Both the position numbers and the translations under genes were made by a program. DNA of 64,000 nucleotides, from NCBI RefSeq assembly GCF_039602135.1, contig NZ_CP125942.1, positions 1,488,001-1,552,000 on the forward strand, written 5' to 3'. Below, piece by piece: positions 8,845 through 17,900 of the stretch; position 1 is the first letter of the stretch; each line of letters starts with the position of its first letter. This DNA is from Glutamicibacter sp. B1 (GTDB lineage: Bacteria > Actinomycetota > Actinomycetes > Actinomycetales > Micrococcaceae). The notes beneath the pieces are model-generated. The model saw only the letters and a program-made list of their open reading frames with translations, did no database searches and had not been told where the DNA came from.

Positions 8845-10335
8845 ATGAAACGAATCCGTAAGGTTGGAGCATACAAGGACGTTAAACCGCATATCTACCA
8901 AGGGCTTCAGGGGTTCATGGAAGCGGATATTGGTTCGGGAATTCATTCGTTTCAAGAGCAAGGCCGCATGATGGACTTGCTATTTGAAGAACGTGAAAGC
9001 GATACCCTGCTTGTTTTCTTTACGGCCGCTGTACAACCGCAGAACACCTACCCGTACTTCTCTGGACGTGGCGTCGCCGCAGCTTCAGGTCACTCACTGC
9101 TTGCGTTTTCAGACCCTTCCATTGCACTTGATGGAAATCTCTCGACCAACTGGACACTTGGTGACGCAGCGTACCAATATCATAGAGATGTACCGTCGAT
9201 CATTAGTAAGATAGCGGGCGATCGACGAATAGTCTTCGTCGGTGCATCCGCCGGAGGCTTCCCTGCGCTGTACTACGGATCCATCTTCCCTAGTTCGGTT
9301 AGCCTCGTGATGAACCCTCGAACAAATGTGTTCACGCCTCCGACTCATATCCAATTTAGTAATCGACACCTTTTTCCGGGAATGAGTCCCGGAGAAATCG
9401 CTGAAATTATCCCAACACGATTAGGTAAAGCCCAAAATACCGTCGTTTACTTCCAGAATTGTTCCGATGATCGGTACTACGCGTCCCATGCAATCCCGTA
9501 TTTGAGTAATCAGGTAGATACAGGGATGGTTTATTGGAAACTGGGGGAGTGGGGGGACGGGCACGTTGCTCCTGGCTCGCGCGAGATCGTAGAAACCATC
9601 AATAGCCTTTCTGAAGCGCCAACATGGGCAGATGGTGCAATAGCATCCGGTGGCAGACTCCTCTGCAACGTTGACGATGTGATCGATGAGCACGGTCGCC
9701 GTGGCTATGGTTCAACGACGTTGACAGCGTTTGCTGATGACCTCATAAGGGTAGGAGGATTGGAAGAAAGGTTAGTGGATCTCACGGAAAAATTTAATTC
9801 CTTGCGGTCTGAAAGTCTAAAACTTCGCGAGGATGTCGACTGGATTAATCGACCACGGACTGTGGCACATATTCCTACGGGCTGCAAGATTGGTAAGGGT
9901 GCCAGCATTGCTCCGAACGTTCTATTGATGGCAAATCCCAAGAGCAACCCTATTTCGATCGGTGAGAACACTAAGATCCTACGAGATGCTGAGTGGATTG
10001 GCCCGATTACGGTCGGATCTGGGTGCTATTTCAACAAAGGATCCTATGTACGTGCACAGGTGTCAATTGGCAATGATGTACTGGTTGGTCCGTTCGTCAG
10101 ATTTGTGACAGATACTCATGAGTTGGGTCCCAGCAAGAAACGCGGTGGGGACTACTACAAGACTACGATTAAGGTCGGAAATGGTGTTTGGATCGGCGCA
10201 AGCGTGACCATTGTTGGTGACGTAGAGATCGGAGATGGCGCAGTCATAGCCGCGGGATCGCTTGTCAATAAGGATGTGAATGCAAATACGATGGTTGGAG
10301 GCGTGCCGGCCAAACAAATTAAGATTCTTCCATGA
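8845..10335 (+). CDS. Fusion: alpha/beta-hydrolase-like domain plus left-handed beta-helix acetyltransferase
   Basis: A 496-aa protein. Residues 40-260 look like an alpha/beta hydrolase: [14 protein letters not shown] near 134 is a nucleophile elbow (G-x-S-x-G) with Ser136 the likely nucleophile, and a His in the DGHVAPGS segment near 236 could complete the site. A short coiled linker (residues 300-330) leads to a hexapeptide-repeat acyltransferase with repeats such as [11 protein letters not shown], a WIGPITVGS stretch and the closing VGGVPAKQI. The second half resembles O-acetyltransferases of the LacA/CysE type. ATG 8845 is chosen because GGAG lies 6 bases upstream. It is transcribed alone with its own promoter and terminator. 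The likely role is acetylation or trimming of the surface glycan. Confidence 0.8.
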   Translation: MKRIRKVGAYKDVKPHIYQGLQGFMEADIGSGIHSFQEQGRMMDLLFEERESDTLLVFFTAAVQPQNTYPYFSGRGVAAASGHSLLAFSDPSIALDGNLSTNWTLGDAAYQYHRDVPSIISKIAGDRRIVFVGASAGGFPALYYGSIFPSSVSLVMNPRTNVFTPPTHIQFSNRHLFPGMSPGEIAEIIPTRLGKAQNTVVYFQNCSDDRYYASHAIPYLSNQVDTGMVYWKLGEWGDGHVAPGSREIVETINSLSEAPTWADGAIASGGRLLCNVDDVIDEHGRRGYGSTTLTAFADDLIRVGGLEERLVDLTEKFNSLRSESLKLREDVDWINRPRTVAHIPTGCKIGKGASIAPNVLLMANPKSNPISIGENTKILRDAEWIGPITVGSGCYFNKGSYVRAQVSIGNDVLVGPFVRFVTDTHELGPSKKRGGDYYKTTIKVGNGVWIGASVTIVGDVEIGDGAVIAAGSLVNKDVNANTMVGGVPAKQIKILP

Positions 10336-10358
10336 AAATCAGAATCTGCACCTGAGCT

Positions 10359-10403
10359 ACTCCCCGAAAGTTGGACTGTAAAAGTCAACAACTTTTGGGG
10401 AGT
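10359..10403 (+). terminator. Intrinsic terminator after the fusion gene
   Basis: A 15-pair stem with one G-U pair is formed by 10359-10373 and 10389-10403. The loop is 15 bases and the hairpin is followed by ATTTTC. It lies 23 bases after the stop and closes the unit before the insertion element. Confidence 0.75.
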
Positions 10404-10536
10404 ATTTTCATGCGTGCGCGGAATGCATTATCGGAATACTCGTGCGAGTGTGCAGAATAGCTTTTGGTGGTGCTTTTTGTTCTGGCGTCATAAGAGCGGC
10501 GAGACTGACGTGTCCAGGACCCTTCTATGACCTTTG

Positions 10537-11583
10537 TCAAGCCGTAATCACCTGCAATTGGCGATAGATGCTCCGAGCTATATAGCGTTTGAGAATGCGC
10601 TTGATTTCCTTCGGGCTCAGTCCCTCAGCAGTTCTCTTTTCAACATATTTCCTAGTCTCTTCGTCATGCCCCATCCGTGTCCGAGCCACCACGTCCAGCG
10701 CCTTGTTCAACAGCCGATCCCCACGACGATTTAGCCGGTAGCGCTCGTGGCTCCCAGAGGACGCTTGCAACGGCGAAACACCAGCCAACGCAGCAAAGGC
10801 CGCTTCCGAGCGCACTCGTCCCGGATGCGAGTAGGCCATGAGAATCCACGCAGTCGTGACCGGTCCCAGCCCGAAGACTTGCTGCAATTCGGGTGCGAGT
10901 TGTTCATCCAGCTCAGACATGGCTTTGCTGTTTTCTTTGAGCAGCAGATCCGCTGCGAGGATGCTAGAGGCCAGGAACTTTGCTTCTTCTCGGGCGAACC
11001 TCTGATCAACAGAATCGGCACTATGATCCCGCCAAGCACTGATTTGTTTGATTTGTCGTGCCGTGAGACTTTGGCGAGCATCAATCCCCAGATCGAAAGT
11101 CCGTAGCAACGCGGACAGGGAATTCCTGTTGATCGTTCGTTGGCTATCTATCCGGCTTCTGCTGGCCGAAAGAATACTCAATGCTGCACGGGTGCCTCCG
11201 CTACGAGGACGCAGGAGCTGGGATATGTCCTTGCCGAGGATACTGATGGCGGCGGCGGTTGCATCGATTTCGTCAGATTTTCCCCGGCTGGACTGGTCCT
11301 TCTTCCGTGGTGGCTTCGCCTCGACAACTTCAATATGGGCATCGACGAGCGTGTGAGCGATCGTTGCCCCGTAGGAGCGAGTTCCTTCGACTGCAGCGAT
11401 GCATTCGCCGTGGATGTTTCGCTGCAGCCAGGCAACGGCTCGGTTCATCCCTGGGGTGGTGACGGGGAATGTCTGGCAGTGCTCCCGTGCTCCAGTGCGG
11501 GTGTTAATGATGGCGTACGTATGAGTCCTTGCGTGGGTATCGATTCCGATGACGTAGTCGTATTTTTCTGCAACGATGGTCAT
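10537..11583 (-). CDS. IS110-family transposase (DEDD recombinase)
   Basis: 348 aa, a full-length member. The RuvC-like N-terminal domain shows the DEDD residues Asp15 (VIGIDTHA), Glu66 (AAVEGTRS), Asp104 and Asp107 (KSDEIDA). The C-terminal transposase domain shows FGLGPVTTAWILMA and AALAGVSPLQASSGS, where a Ser in ASSGS (274-278) is the expected nucleophile. IS110 enzymes recombine DNA through a circular intermediate and are guided by an RNA encoded in the non-coding end. AAGGAGG lies just before the ATG at 11583. The frame is intact, so the element may be active. Family assignment is firm. Confidence 0.95.
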   Translation of the reverse strand: MTIVAEKYDYVIGIDTHARTHTYAIINTRTGAREHCQTFPVTTPGMNRAVAWLQRNIHGECIAAVEGTRSYGATIAHTLVDAHIEVVEAKPPRKKDQSSRGKSDEIDATAAAISILGKDISQLLRPRSGGTRAALSILSASRSRIDSQRTINRNSLSALLRTFDLGIDARQSLTARQIKQISAWRDHSADSVDQRFAREEAKFLASSILAADLLLKENSKAMSELDEQLAPELQQVFGLGPVTTAWILMAYSHPGRVRSEAAFAALAGVSPLQASSGSHERYRLNRRGDRLLNKALDVVARTRMGHDEETRKYVEKRTAEGLSPKEIKRILKRYIARSIYRQLQVITA

Positions 11584-11601
11584 GACGGTTTCGCCTCCTT
11601 C

Positions 11602-11738
11602 ACCGGTCGGTTGCCGTTTGGTTGGCGCCGGTCCGGGTGGAGTACTTGGCAGGCGGATCTCTAATGAGTCACACGTCCCACGCGGGGCATGGACGACCTT
11701 CTATGAAGCCATATCAAGTGGCCGGATTGGCGCCACCT
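11602..11738 (-). ncRNA. Candidate bridge RNA region of the IS110 element
   Basis: The long leader of the transposase folds into three successive hairpins on the transposase strand. The first is at 11716-11738 (AGGTGGC/GCCACTT, 9-base loop). The second is at 11674-11695 (CGTCC/GGACG with a 12-base interior). The third is at 11602-11632 (ACCGG/CCGGT enclosing GCC/GGC). IS110-group elements are known to encode a structured RNA here that pairs with donor and target DNA. Segments flanking the middle hairpin match sequences near the element ends, as described in the findings. Exact transcript ends are not visible. Confidence 0.35.
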
Positions 11739-11845
11739 ATCAAGACGGACGAGTCGTTGAAAAGTCATCCATAAATCAGCGGAGACAATGTCTCGATGAG
11801 TCACATCTTAATGGGTGGCATCAATCTTGCCAGCGGGTCCCAGAC

Positions 11846-12021
11846 CTGCCAATAACCATTAGAGATGTCATGAGGTTTCACACCCGGCTCGAAGAGCGGA
11901 AATATATACGAGCGCTGTCTAAGATCAGCAATGATTTCTACTTTATGACCGCGCGAGGGATAGTGCTGATGCCAACACCTTACGCAATGTCTTGAATATG
12001 CGGTCTGGCAAAGATGATGGA
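11846..12021. other. Non-coding flank between the IS110 element and the small membrane protein gene
   Basis: No gene with a ribosome site or recognisable product is seen here on either strand. Open frames crossing it run into the insertion element and have no family resemblance. It ends in a TATAAT promoter element. Confidence 0.4.
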
Positions 12022-12027
12022 TATAAT
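12022..12027 (+). promoter_or_regulatory. -10 element upstream of the small membrane protein gene
   Basis: A perfect TATAAT lies 43 bases before the proposed GTG start. No good -35 element is found at 16-18 bases; the nearest TTGAAT is 24 bases away. Initiation near 12034 would give a leader of about 30 bases containing GGAG. Confidence 0.4.
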
Positions 12028-12064
12028 TGCAAAGTCAGTGTCTAGTTTATTTTTGGAGTGCCAC

Positions 12065-12472
12065 GTGTCACGCAGTTCGTCTCTGAGATTAGTATCAAAA
12101 TTTGCTCCGCTATTGGCAGCGGTATTTCTTCTTGCTGGTGCAGTAGCAGCAATGTTCAGCATTCAGTTCTCCTTACTTTCCGTAGCGCTTGGCAGTTTAC
12201 TTGCTTGGGGATCTGTTGTCCTTCGTCAGAAACAGTCGATTCACGACACTCGCACAGTGATTCGACAAGAGCTCAGGGGCATCAACTTAGGATCCGCACC
12301 GGCATCGGATAATGCTACCAACGAGGCATCAAAGCGACTCGTTGCGGTCGCTGAAAAACTTTCTCGCGAACAGAGCCCAGTCGCTCGCGAACTACACCTC
12401 AAAACTGTTGAGGAAATTCGCTTCCTGCAAGCACAGCTAGCTGACTATTTCAGGGACGGGGAGCAAGACTAA
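12065..12472 (+). CDS. Small membrane protein with C-terminal coiled coil, 135 aa
   Basis: Not recognised. After the basic start MSRSSSLRLVSK come two hydrophobic segments (about residues 12-32 and 35-52), which should form a membrane hairpin. Residues 60-135 are polar and helical, with charged repeats ending in EIRFLQAQLADYF, and probably form a coiled coil in the cytoplasm. GTG 12065 is chosen because GGAG at 12055-12058 lies 6 bases upstream; the ATG at 12014 would add a stretch with no ribosome site. It precedes the glycosyltransferase run and could be a membrane scaffold or chain-length partner for it, which is only a guess from position. Confidence 0.55.
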   Translation: MSRSSSLRLVSKFAPLLAAVFLLAGAVAAMFSIQFSLLSVALGSLLAWGSVVLRQKQSIHDTRTVIRQELRGINLGSAPASDNATNEASKRLVAVAEKLSREQSPVARELHLKTVEEIRFLQAQLADYFRDGEQD

Positions 12473-12537
12473 CTGACTGGAATTTTCCGCGCCGCAGCCA
12501 TCATCCGATGATTCGAATTCCAGGGAGAGCAACCCAC

Positions 12538-14352
12538 ATGCACGTAGCGACCGTTAGGCTTCTCAATCGCCAGATTGCGGTAATGAAAGATGACATAGAG
12601 ATGATGAACCCAACGTCATCGGTCGAAACAGTTTCACCGCTCGAAATTTCAAACGCAATCCGTTCAGCATCAGGTCTTGAATCGCCAAACCAGAATCCGG
12701 TTGAGATCTTGATGGACGTCGAGACTTACAAAGACATCCGCAAGAATGCATGGAACGCCAAGCATCGATTTATCTCTCTCGAACTTTATTTGCGAGCGAT
12801 AAAGGGTAGCTGGTCTGTTTCGCAGTACGACCAGAATGTTGCTGAATACCTTTCGACCCACCAAGTGGCGATTGAGTCTCCAGCCGACGGTGCGAATAAA
12901 TACATTGTTGACATCAGATCATTGAACCGCGCGCGACAGTTTGTTCAAGCACAATCGATGGGTATATATGTAGCAGTGGAATCGGGGCTCTATGAGGAGA
13001 TCCGGGAGTATCGTTCTCGACTCACAAAGTCAGAAAAAATCCAATTTAACGATCTGCTAGCAACTGCTCCAAACCTAGACGTGGACTGGACGCAACTAAT
13101 GGCTGAGCCAAACGCACTTGCTGTGTTGTATAACTTCTCTCCATATACGGACACTGGTGCCGTTGTCGCTTCTAAGAGGATCCGCGCGAGCGGCGATACA
13201 TTCGACGTGATTGCATGTAGCTTTGCACATCGCAAGAAAATTGACAGCACGATTGAACGAATTGCAGCCCCATACGTTCGCAGCAAAGTATTCCTTCCCA
13301 TGGCGCCTTCATGGGCGACGTGGAGCGCTTTCAAAGCTTATGCATTAAAAGCCAGTCGAATCGCTCAGAACAAGATTGACGCAGGTCAAAAATACGATTA
13401 TCTCTATACTCGTGCGATGTGGGCGCCTTCGCATTATGCAGGTGTGTTACTCAAAAAGGCTAATCCTGGATTGAAATGGGTTGCTGAATTCTCTGATCCA
13501 CTATCTCTAGATGTCGAAGGGCTTCCAAGAGGTGGAGCTCCATTGGACGATGACTTTGTTGCTGATTTGATTGAGCCGATTGAGCGAGAATTCGGAGCAA
13601 TCCCGCATGAAGAACGAACCATTTTCGCATTGGCTGAGCTAATTGCTTATGCGCATGCTAGTGAGATTGTCTTCACAAATGAACATCAAAAGACAACGAT
13701 GTTGGGGCATATTTATAGTGATAAGCTGCGTCAGCACGTGGAAGAAAAATCCGTAGTCAGTAATCACCCAACATTGCCAGCGGAGTTTTATGAAGCTGAG
13801 CAGGTCAATTATTCCGTGGAGCCCTCAAGTGTGAATCTTGCATACTTCGGCGAATTTTATGCCACTCGCGGGCTGACCGAGGTAACTACTGCGATCCGCA
13901 TGCTTCCGCAGAAGTTTCGCGATAAGGTGCATCTCCATGTGTTCACCAACTATATTCCGGTAAGTGGTTCAGGCTCGCGGCCACGTGGGATGTCAGCGAA
14001 AGCCTACAACGATCTGGTCGAACGCGCCATCAACGGAGTAGGGGCTCATGGGATTGAAGACCAAGTTTTCTTAAACGGTTCTCTGCCCTACTTGAAGTTC
14101 CTCGGCATAACTAAGAAATTTGATTATTTATTGGTCAATGATGCTCGCTCGGGGGAGCATCATGAAGTAAATCCATATCTCCCTTCTAAGTGGAGCGACT
14201 ATGCTGGCTCGACTTCCAAGTCGTGGGCCTTTGTCGAAGACGGAAGTAGTCTGTCGCAAAAGCCGGCGACTATCCACACGAAGTTGGGCGACGTACAAGC
14301 AATTGCTGACGAATTGACTCGAATAATCAAAGACAAGCTAGGCGAAAACTAA
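12538..14352 (+). CDS. Putative glycosyltransferase (GT-B type), 604 aa
   Basis: A large GT-B-like protein. A catalytic half is suggested by YLYTRAMWAPSHYAG and KWVAEFSDPLSLDVEG (near residues 290-325) and a nucleotide-binding half by LAYFGEFYATRGL near 436. The N-terminal 150 residues have no recognised domain. ATG 12538 is preferred because GGGAG at 12523-12527 lies 10 bases upstream, while ATG 12508 has none. The stop overlaps the next start (TAATG), so translation is coupled through three genes to 19.9 kb. Sugar specificity is unknown. Confidence 0.65.
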   Translation: MHVATVRLLNRQIAVMKDDIEMMNPTSSVETVSPLEISNAIRSASGLESPNQNPVEILMDVETYKDIRKNAWNAKHRFISLELYLRAIKGSWSVSQYDQNVAEYLSTHQVAIESPADGANKYIVDIRSLNRARQFVQAQSMGIYVAVESGLYEEIREYRSRLTKSEKIQFNDLLATAPNLDVDWTQLMAEPNALAVLYNFSPYTDTGAVVASKRIRASGDTFDVIACSFAHRKKIDSTIERIAAPYVRSKVFLPMAPSWATWSAFKAYALKASRIAQNKIDAGQKYDYLYTRAMWAPSHYAGVLLKKANPGLKWVAEFSDPLSLDVEGLPRGGAPLDDDFVADLIEPIEREFGAIPHEERTIFALAELIAYAHASEIVFTNEHQKTTMLGHIYSDKLRQHVEEKSVVSNHPTLPAEFYEAEQVNYSVEPSSVNLAYFGEFYATRGLTEVTTAIRMLPQKFRDKVHLHVFTNYIPVSGSGSRPRGMSAKAYNDLVERAINGVGAHGIEDQVFLNGSLPYLKFLGITKKFDYLLVNDARSGEHHEVNPYLPSKWSDYAGSTSKSWAFVEDGSSLSQKPATIHTKLGDVQAIADELTRIIKDKLGEN

Positions 14353-14927
14353 TGACTTCATCCGTTCCAAGCGACGCCGGTCTAACCGAAGTACTAACGA
14401 AGATTGGTCGTGCTTCGACTCCACAAGTTCCGCAAAATGCATGGGGATTATCGCTGTCTCGGATGCTCAAGGCAGACGTTGCAGTTAACTCCGACATTGC
14501 TTTTTTTGGACTACTAAGCTCGACGCTTGTTGAGCATCTGCTTGCCAAAGACTTACGGGCCGTTTCTGCGACACCTGGGCTTAGCCATCAAATTATCCCA
14601 GTCGACTTTTCTGGCATTGTTCTGATCGATCGTGGCGCTCTTAGCGAGGGCCCCTGGTTTGGAAGCTATTCCGATAGTTTTCTTACTTTACGAGAAGAAA
14701 TCTACGAACTTTGTCGCAAATCTCGTCAAAATGGAATCCCTGTTTGGTTCTTGGATACCCCGGCGGCTGATGACCCGTTTGCCATAGTCAGAATTAAAAG
14801 TGCCTGCGACATAATTTTCCCCTACGAGGATATGGCAGATTTTGAAGAGGGCGCGCGTACATCAGCGGCATTCACAGAAATCATGGATTATGTCAACGCT
14901 CGTTTTGAGTCGGAGGTTCAGCGATGA
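14352..14927 (+). CDS. Small protein resembling an isolated GT-B N-terminal half
   Basis: 191 aa, no named family. The segment NGIPVWFLDTPAADDP followed by CDIIFPYEDM resembles the SIPTVFWNKEDPPHF / FDFVLTSDE part of the CgeB-like protein encoded at 20.0-22.0 kb. It may be a free-standing acceptor-binding half-domain that works with a neighbouring glycosyltransferase. It is coupled on both sides: a one-base overlap upstream and a 4-base ATGA overlap with the giant glycosyltransferase gene downstream. The similarity is a visual judgement. Confidence 0.5.
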   Translation: MTSSVPSDAGLTEVLTKIGRASTPQVPQNAWGLSLSRMLKADVAVNSDIAFFGLLSSTLVEHLLAKDLRAVSATPGLSHQIIPVDFSGIVLIDRGALSEGPWFGSYSDSFLTLREEIYELCRKSRQNGIPVWFLDTPAADDPFAIVRIKSACDIIFPYEDMADFEEGARTSAAFTEIMDYVNARFESEVQR

Positions 14928-17900
14928 GTAAGTACCCGAACCGTATAGATTTTGCATTGTCGGGTAAGACAATTTTGTGTGTCGTGGACGAAGAAAGCGT
15001 AAATCCCCACGTATACCGACGAATAGTTGCTGCGCAGATAGCCTCCCTTCGTAGATTGGGTGCCGAAGTTGTTCTTTTGCATGTTGCTGGACGTGCCGAT
15101 GAACTACCGTCAGAATATCGAGACCTGGACGTCGAGCTTCTTGTTCTTCCACCGATTGAAGTTGATTCAGTTAATGAGCGATCTCGTAAATTAGCCCAGC
15201 GTGCCGTTAAATACGGTGCGCAGAACCGGTATGACGTTGTGATCGGTTTTGGATGGACTCTAAGTCGAGGTATTGCCGGTGGTCGCGCATTGGCCCACAA
15301 GTATTGGGCGTTTATCGATGATTCAACTGATGAGATTGATCGTTCGGCATGGACGAATACGGGACTGGTAGATGCACTTTATCGTGGCTCTCGTAAAGTT
15401 TTCGTATTCAGCGATGAACGTCGTTCGATTCTCGAAAACACCTCAAGCGCGGCAAATGGTCGAACGTATCTTCCAGCGCTGTCCGTTTCTCTTGACGGAA
15501 TGAATAGTATTGGCGAAAGCTACGCCGTCTCCGGTGAAACTGTGGTTATTTTGCCAGGTTTGATTCGGCCGAGTCGTTATATTGAGCAGCTGTCGGAATT
15601 GTCCGAGCAGGCGAAATCAGGAAATTCCAGGTACCGTTTCATTTTTGATGGCGCCAAGGAAACTTGGGCTGATCTGCAAAACACCCCGAGTACTGCATTG
15701 ACTGCAGCGATACCCGGGCTTGAAACTGTGGAAGGGTACCTAAGTGATTTCTCAGAATTAACTTTGGGATTGGTTCCGGAAACAAACGGCGAAGAGTGGC
15801 TCTCTAAATATCTGGTGGCTCATTATTTGAGCAACGGTATTGCACCGATCTCGATGGATAGATTCTTGGCACTGAACTCTGGCAGTGGATTCGAAGATTT
15901 CTACCCAGCCGTCGAGCTTGCCAATCTGGGTATTAATACAGACAAATTGGATGAAGCCGGCACCTTCGATTTGTCTCGCATCTCGGACACCGTTGGTGCA
16001 AGCAGTGAATACGAACAGCCAAATCAACCCGTTAAAATCGTACTTGCCGGTGCTGATTTCAAGTTTGCCGGTGACTTAGTTGAGCTACTCAACGAATCTC
16101 CCGATTTTGAGCTTCGCATTGACCTTTGGGAAAACAATGCTCATCCGAACGCAGCAAAGAGCGCGCCATTTGTTGACTGGGCAGACATTGTAATCTGTGA
16201 ATTCGCGAGTTTTAACGCAATTTGGTATGCGCAGAACAAACGCGAAGGTCAAAAGCTAATTGTAAGATTGCATGGCTATGAGCTTCTGCAACCTTGGATT
16301 GATCAGCTTGAAATCACGAATGTTGATCAGGTCGTTTTCGTATCAGAATTCTATCGCCAGAAAGCGATCGACACTAAGAATTGGCCCGAATCTAAGACAT
16401 CTGTCGTATCCAATACCGTAGACTTTGGGGATCTCGCGCGCACAAAATTTGATGGCGCAGAATTCCATCTTGGAATGGCAGGCTATGTCCCTATCCTTAA
16501 GCGACCAGACCGTGCACTTGACTTGCTTGAAGAGCTATTGAAGTACGATGACCGGTTTATCCTTCATATGCGAGGGCACGAACCTTGGAACTATTCGTGG
16601 GAATGGAAGAAGGGCGCCCATCAGGCTGCCTATCGTGATTTCTACTCTCGAATAGCAGATAATGATGTCCTAAGATCGCATATTTCGTTCGAAGCCTTCG
16701 GGCCAGACATGGCTGGCTGGTTCAGGAAAATCGGTTGGATGCTCTCACCAAGCTATCGAGAAACATTCCATCTCGCACCTGTAGAAGGTATGGCAAGCGG
16801 TGCGCTTCCAGTGGTTTGGGAACGAGATGGCGCAGACGAAATTTTCCCAAGCGACTTCGTGATTTCGGACGTAACCGAAGCGGCACAATTAATCTTGGGC
16901 ACTGTCGCAGACAAACGCGATTACTTGGCACGTTCGTTAGAAGCCCAAGAGTATGCAACTCGTTACTCTAGGTCCTTCGTGAAATCGGAATGGGTCAAAT
17001 TGATTCTGTCCTGTCAACGAGCCGACGTTGTTATTCACCGTCCGGATAAGTCTTCTAAGGGCACTCTCGAAGCCCTGGTCGACCAACACGAGGCGAACAA
17101 CACAGCGACCAGCCTGCTCAACGTCGTAGCTGAATCATGGCGTGTCCATGACTATGCCACAGCAATTTCTTTGCTTGACGCAAACATAAAGATCACTGCG
17201 AACGATAAGGGAGACCTGAAGCAGTGGGAGCATTGGGTACGTGGCGTTTTCCAAACCGCCATGGGGCTTGAATCACTATTGCTTGATCAGGCCTTTGGTT
17301 GCGTTTACGAGCCGAATCCAAATCAAGCTGTAGTTGTAACAGGTGGCTCGTTGTCACAAGGTAGCCTTGGACTTCGACTCGTAGATGTCGACACCAAAAC
17401 CATCAACATACAGCTCCCGTTCCCTGGCGTGGAAGATGGATCGTCATCAATTGATTCATCCGAGACGGATGAAGAATATGACTTTAGGGTATCGTTCGAC
17501 GGTTCGCTCAGAAGTAACTACTACGTTGCTCAAGCTGCCTCTGAAATTGCGAGTATCTTAAGGGACACGGCGGCTGGCGTCGCAGTATCCAGCGGAGGGT
17601 TGATTGAATCGTTGGCAACTTTGTTGGCAACGCGACGAGTGGGAATTCCATTCTTATGGTCACCAGCATCAAGCCATCTTGCATCTGAATTCCTGACTGT
17701 GTTCGATGAAATTCATAATGACGATCCTGTGCACGAGATTTATCAAGCTATTTTGACGAACGCCAATGCCTTGGTTGACTCAGGTCAGCAAGAATTGGTG
17801 GTGCCCGCTCTGAAGTCCGGTGTTCCTTTAATCCGGGATCTCGATACCAAGATGGTAGATTTGCTTGCGAATCAAAATGTTGGCAGTACTTCTAATCATC

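Larger units (their letters stand above)
10515..11845 (-). mobile_element. IS110-family insertion sequence (ends approximate)
   Basis: The element carries one transposase read leftwards, with a short non-coding stretch after its stop and a long structured one before its start, as in the IS110 group. No terminal inverted repeats are seen, which is normal for the family. I set the ends from weakly similar sequences, GTCCAGGACC at 10512-10521 and GTCCCAGACC at 11837-11846, with a CT dinucleotide on the transposase strand as a possible crossover core. The ends could be off by tens of bases. It lies between two complete transcription units, so no gene seems to be interrupted. Confidence 0.45.

Noticed and set aside
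8686..8961. Reverse open frame upstream of the fusion gene
   Set aside because: It overlaps the promoter and the start of the fusion gene and shows no ribosome site or domain.
11140..11664. Forward open frame of 174 codons opposite the transposase
   Set aside because: Shadow of the IS110 transposase gene; the composition is that of a complementary strand and no motif is present.
10521..11706. CCTTCTATGA repeat as a target-site duplication of the insertion
   Set aside because: IS110 elements do not make long target duplications, and this boundary would cut off most of the structured leader. A guide-like match or chance is more likely.
11576..11995. Forward open frame of 139 codons at the left side of the insertion element
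   Set aside because: It runs from within the transposase start across the element's structured leader into the flank, has no family resemblance, and no good ribosome site.
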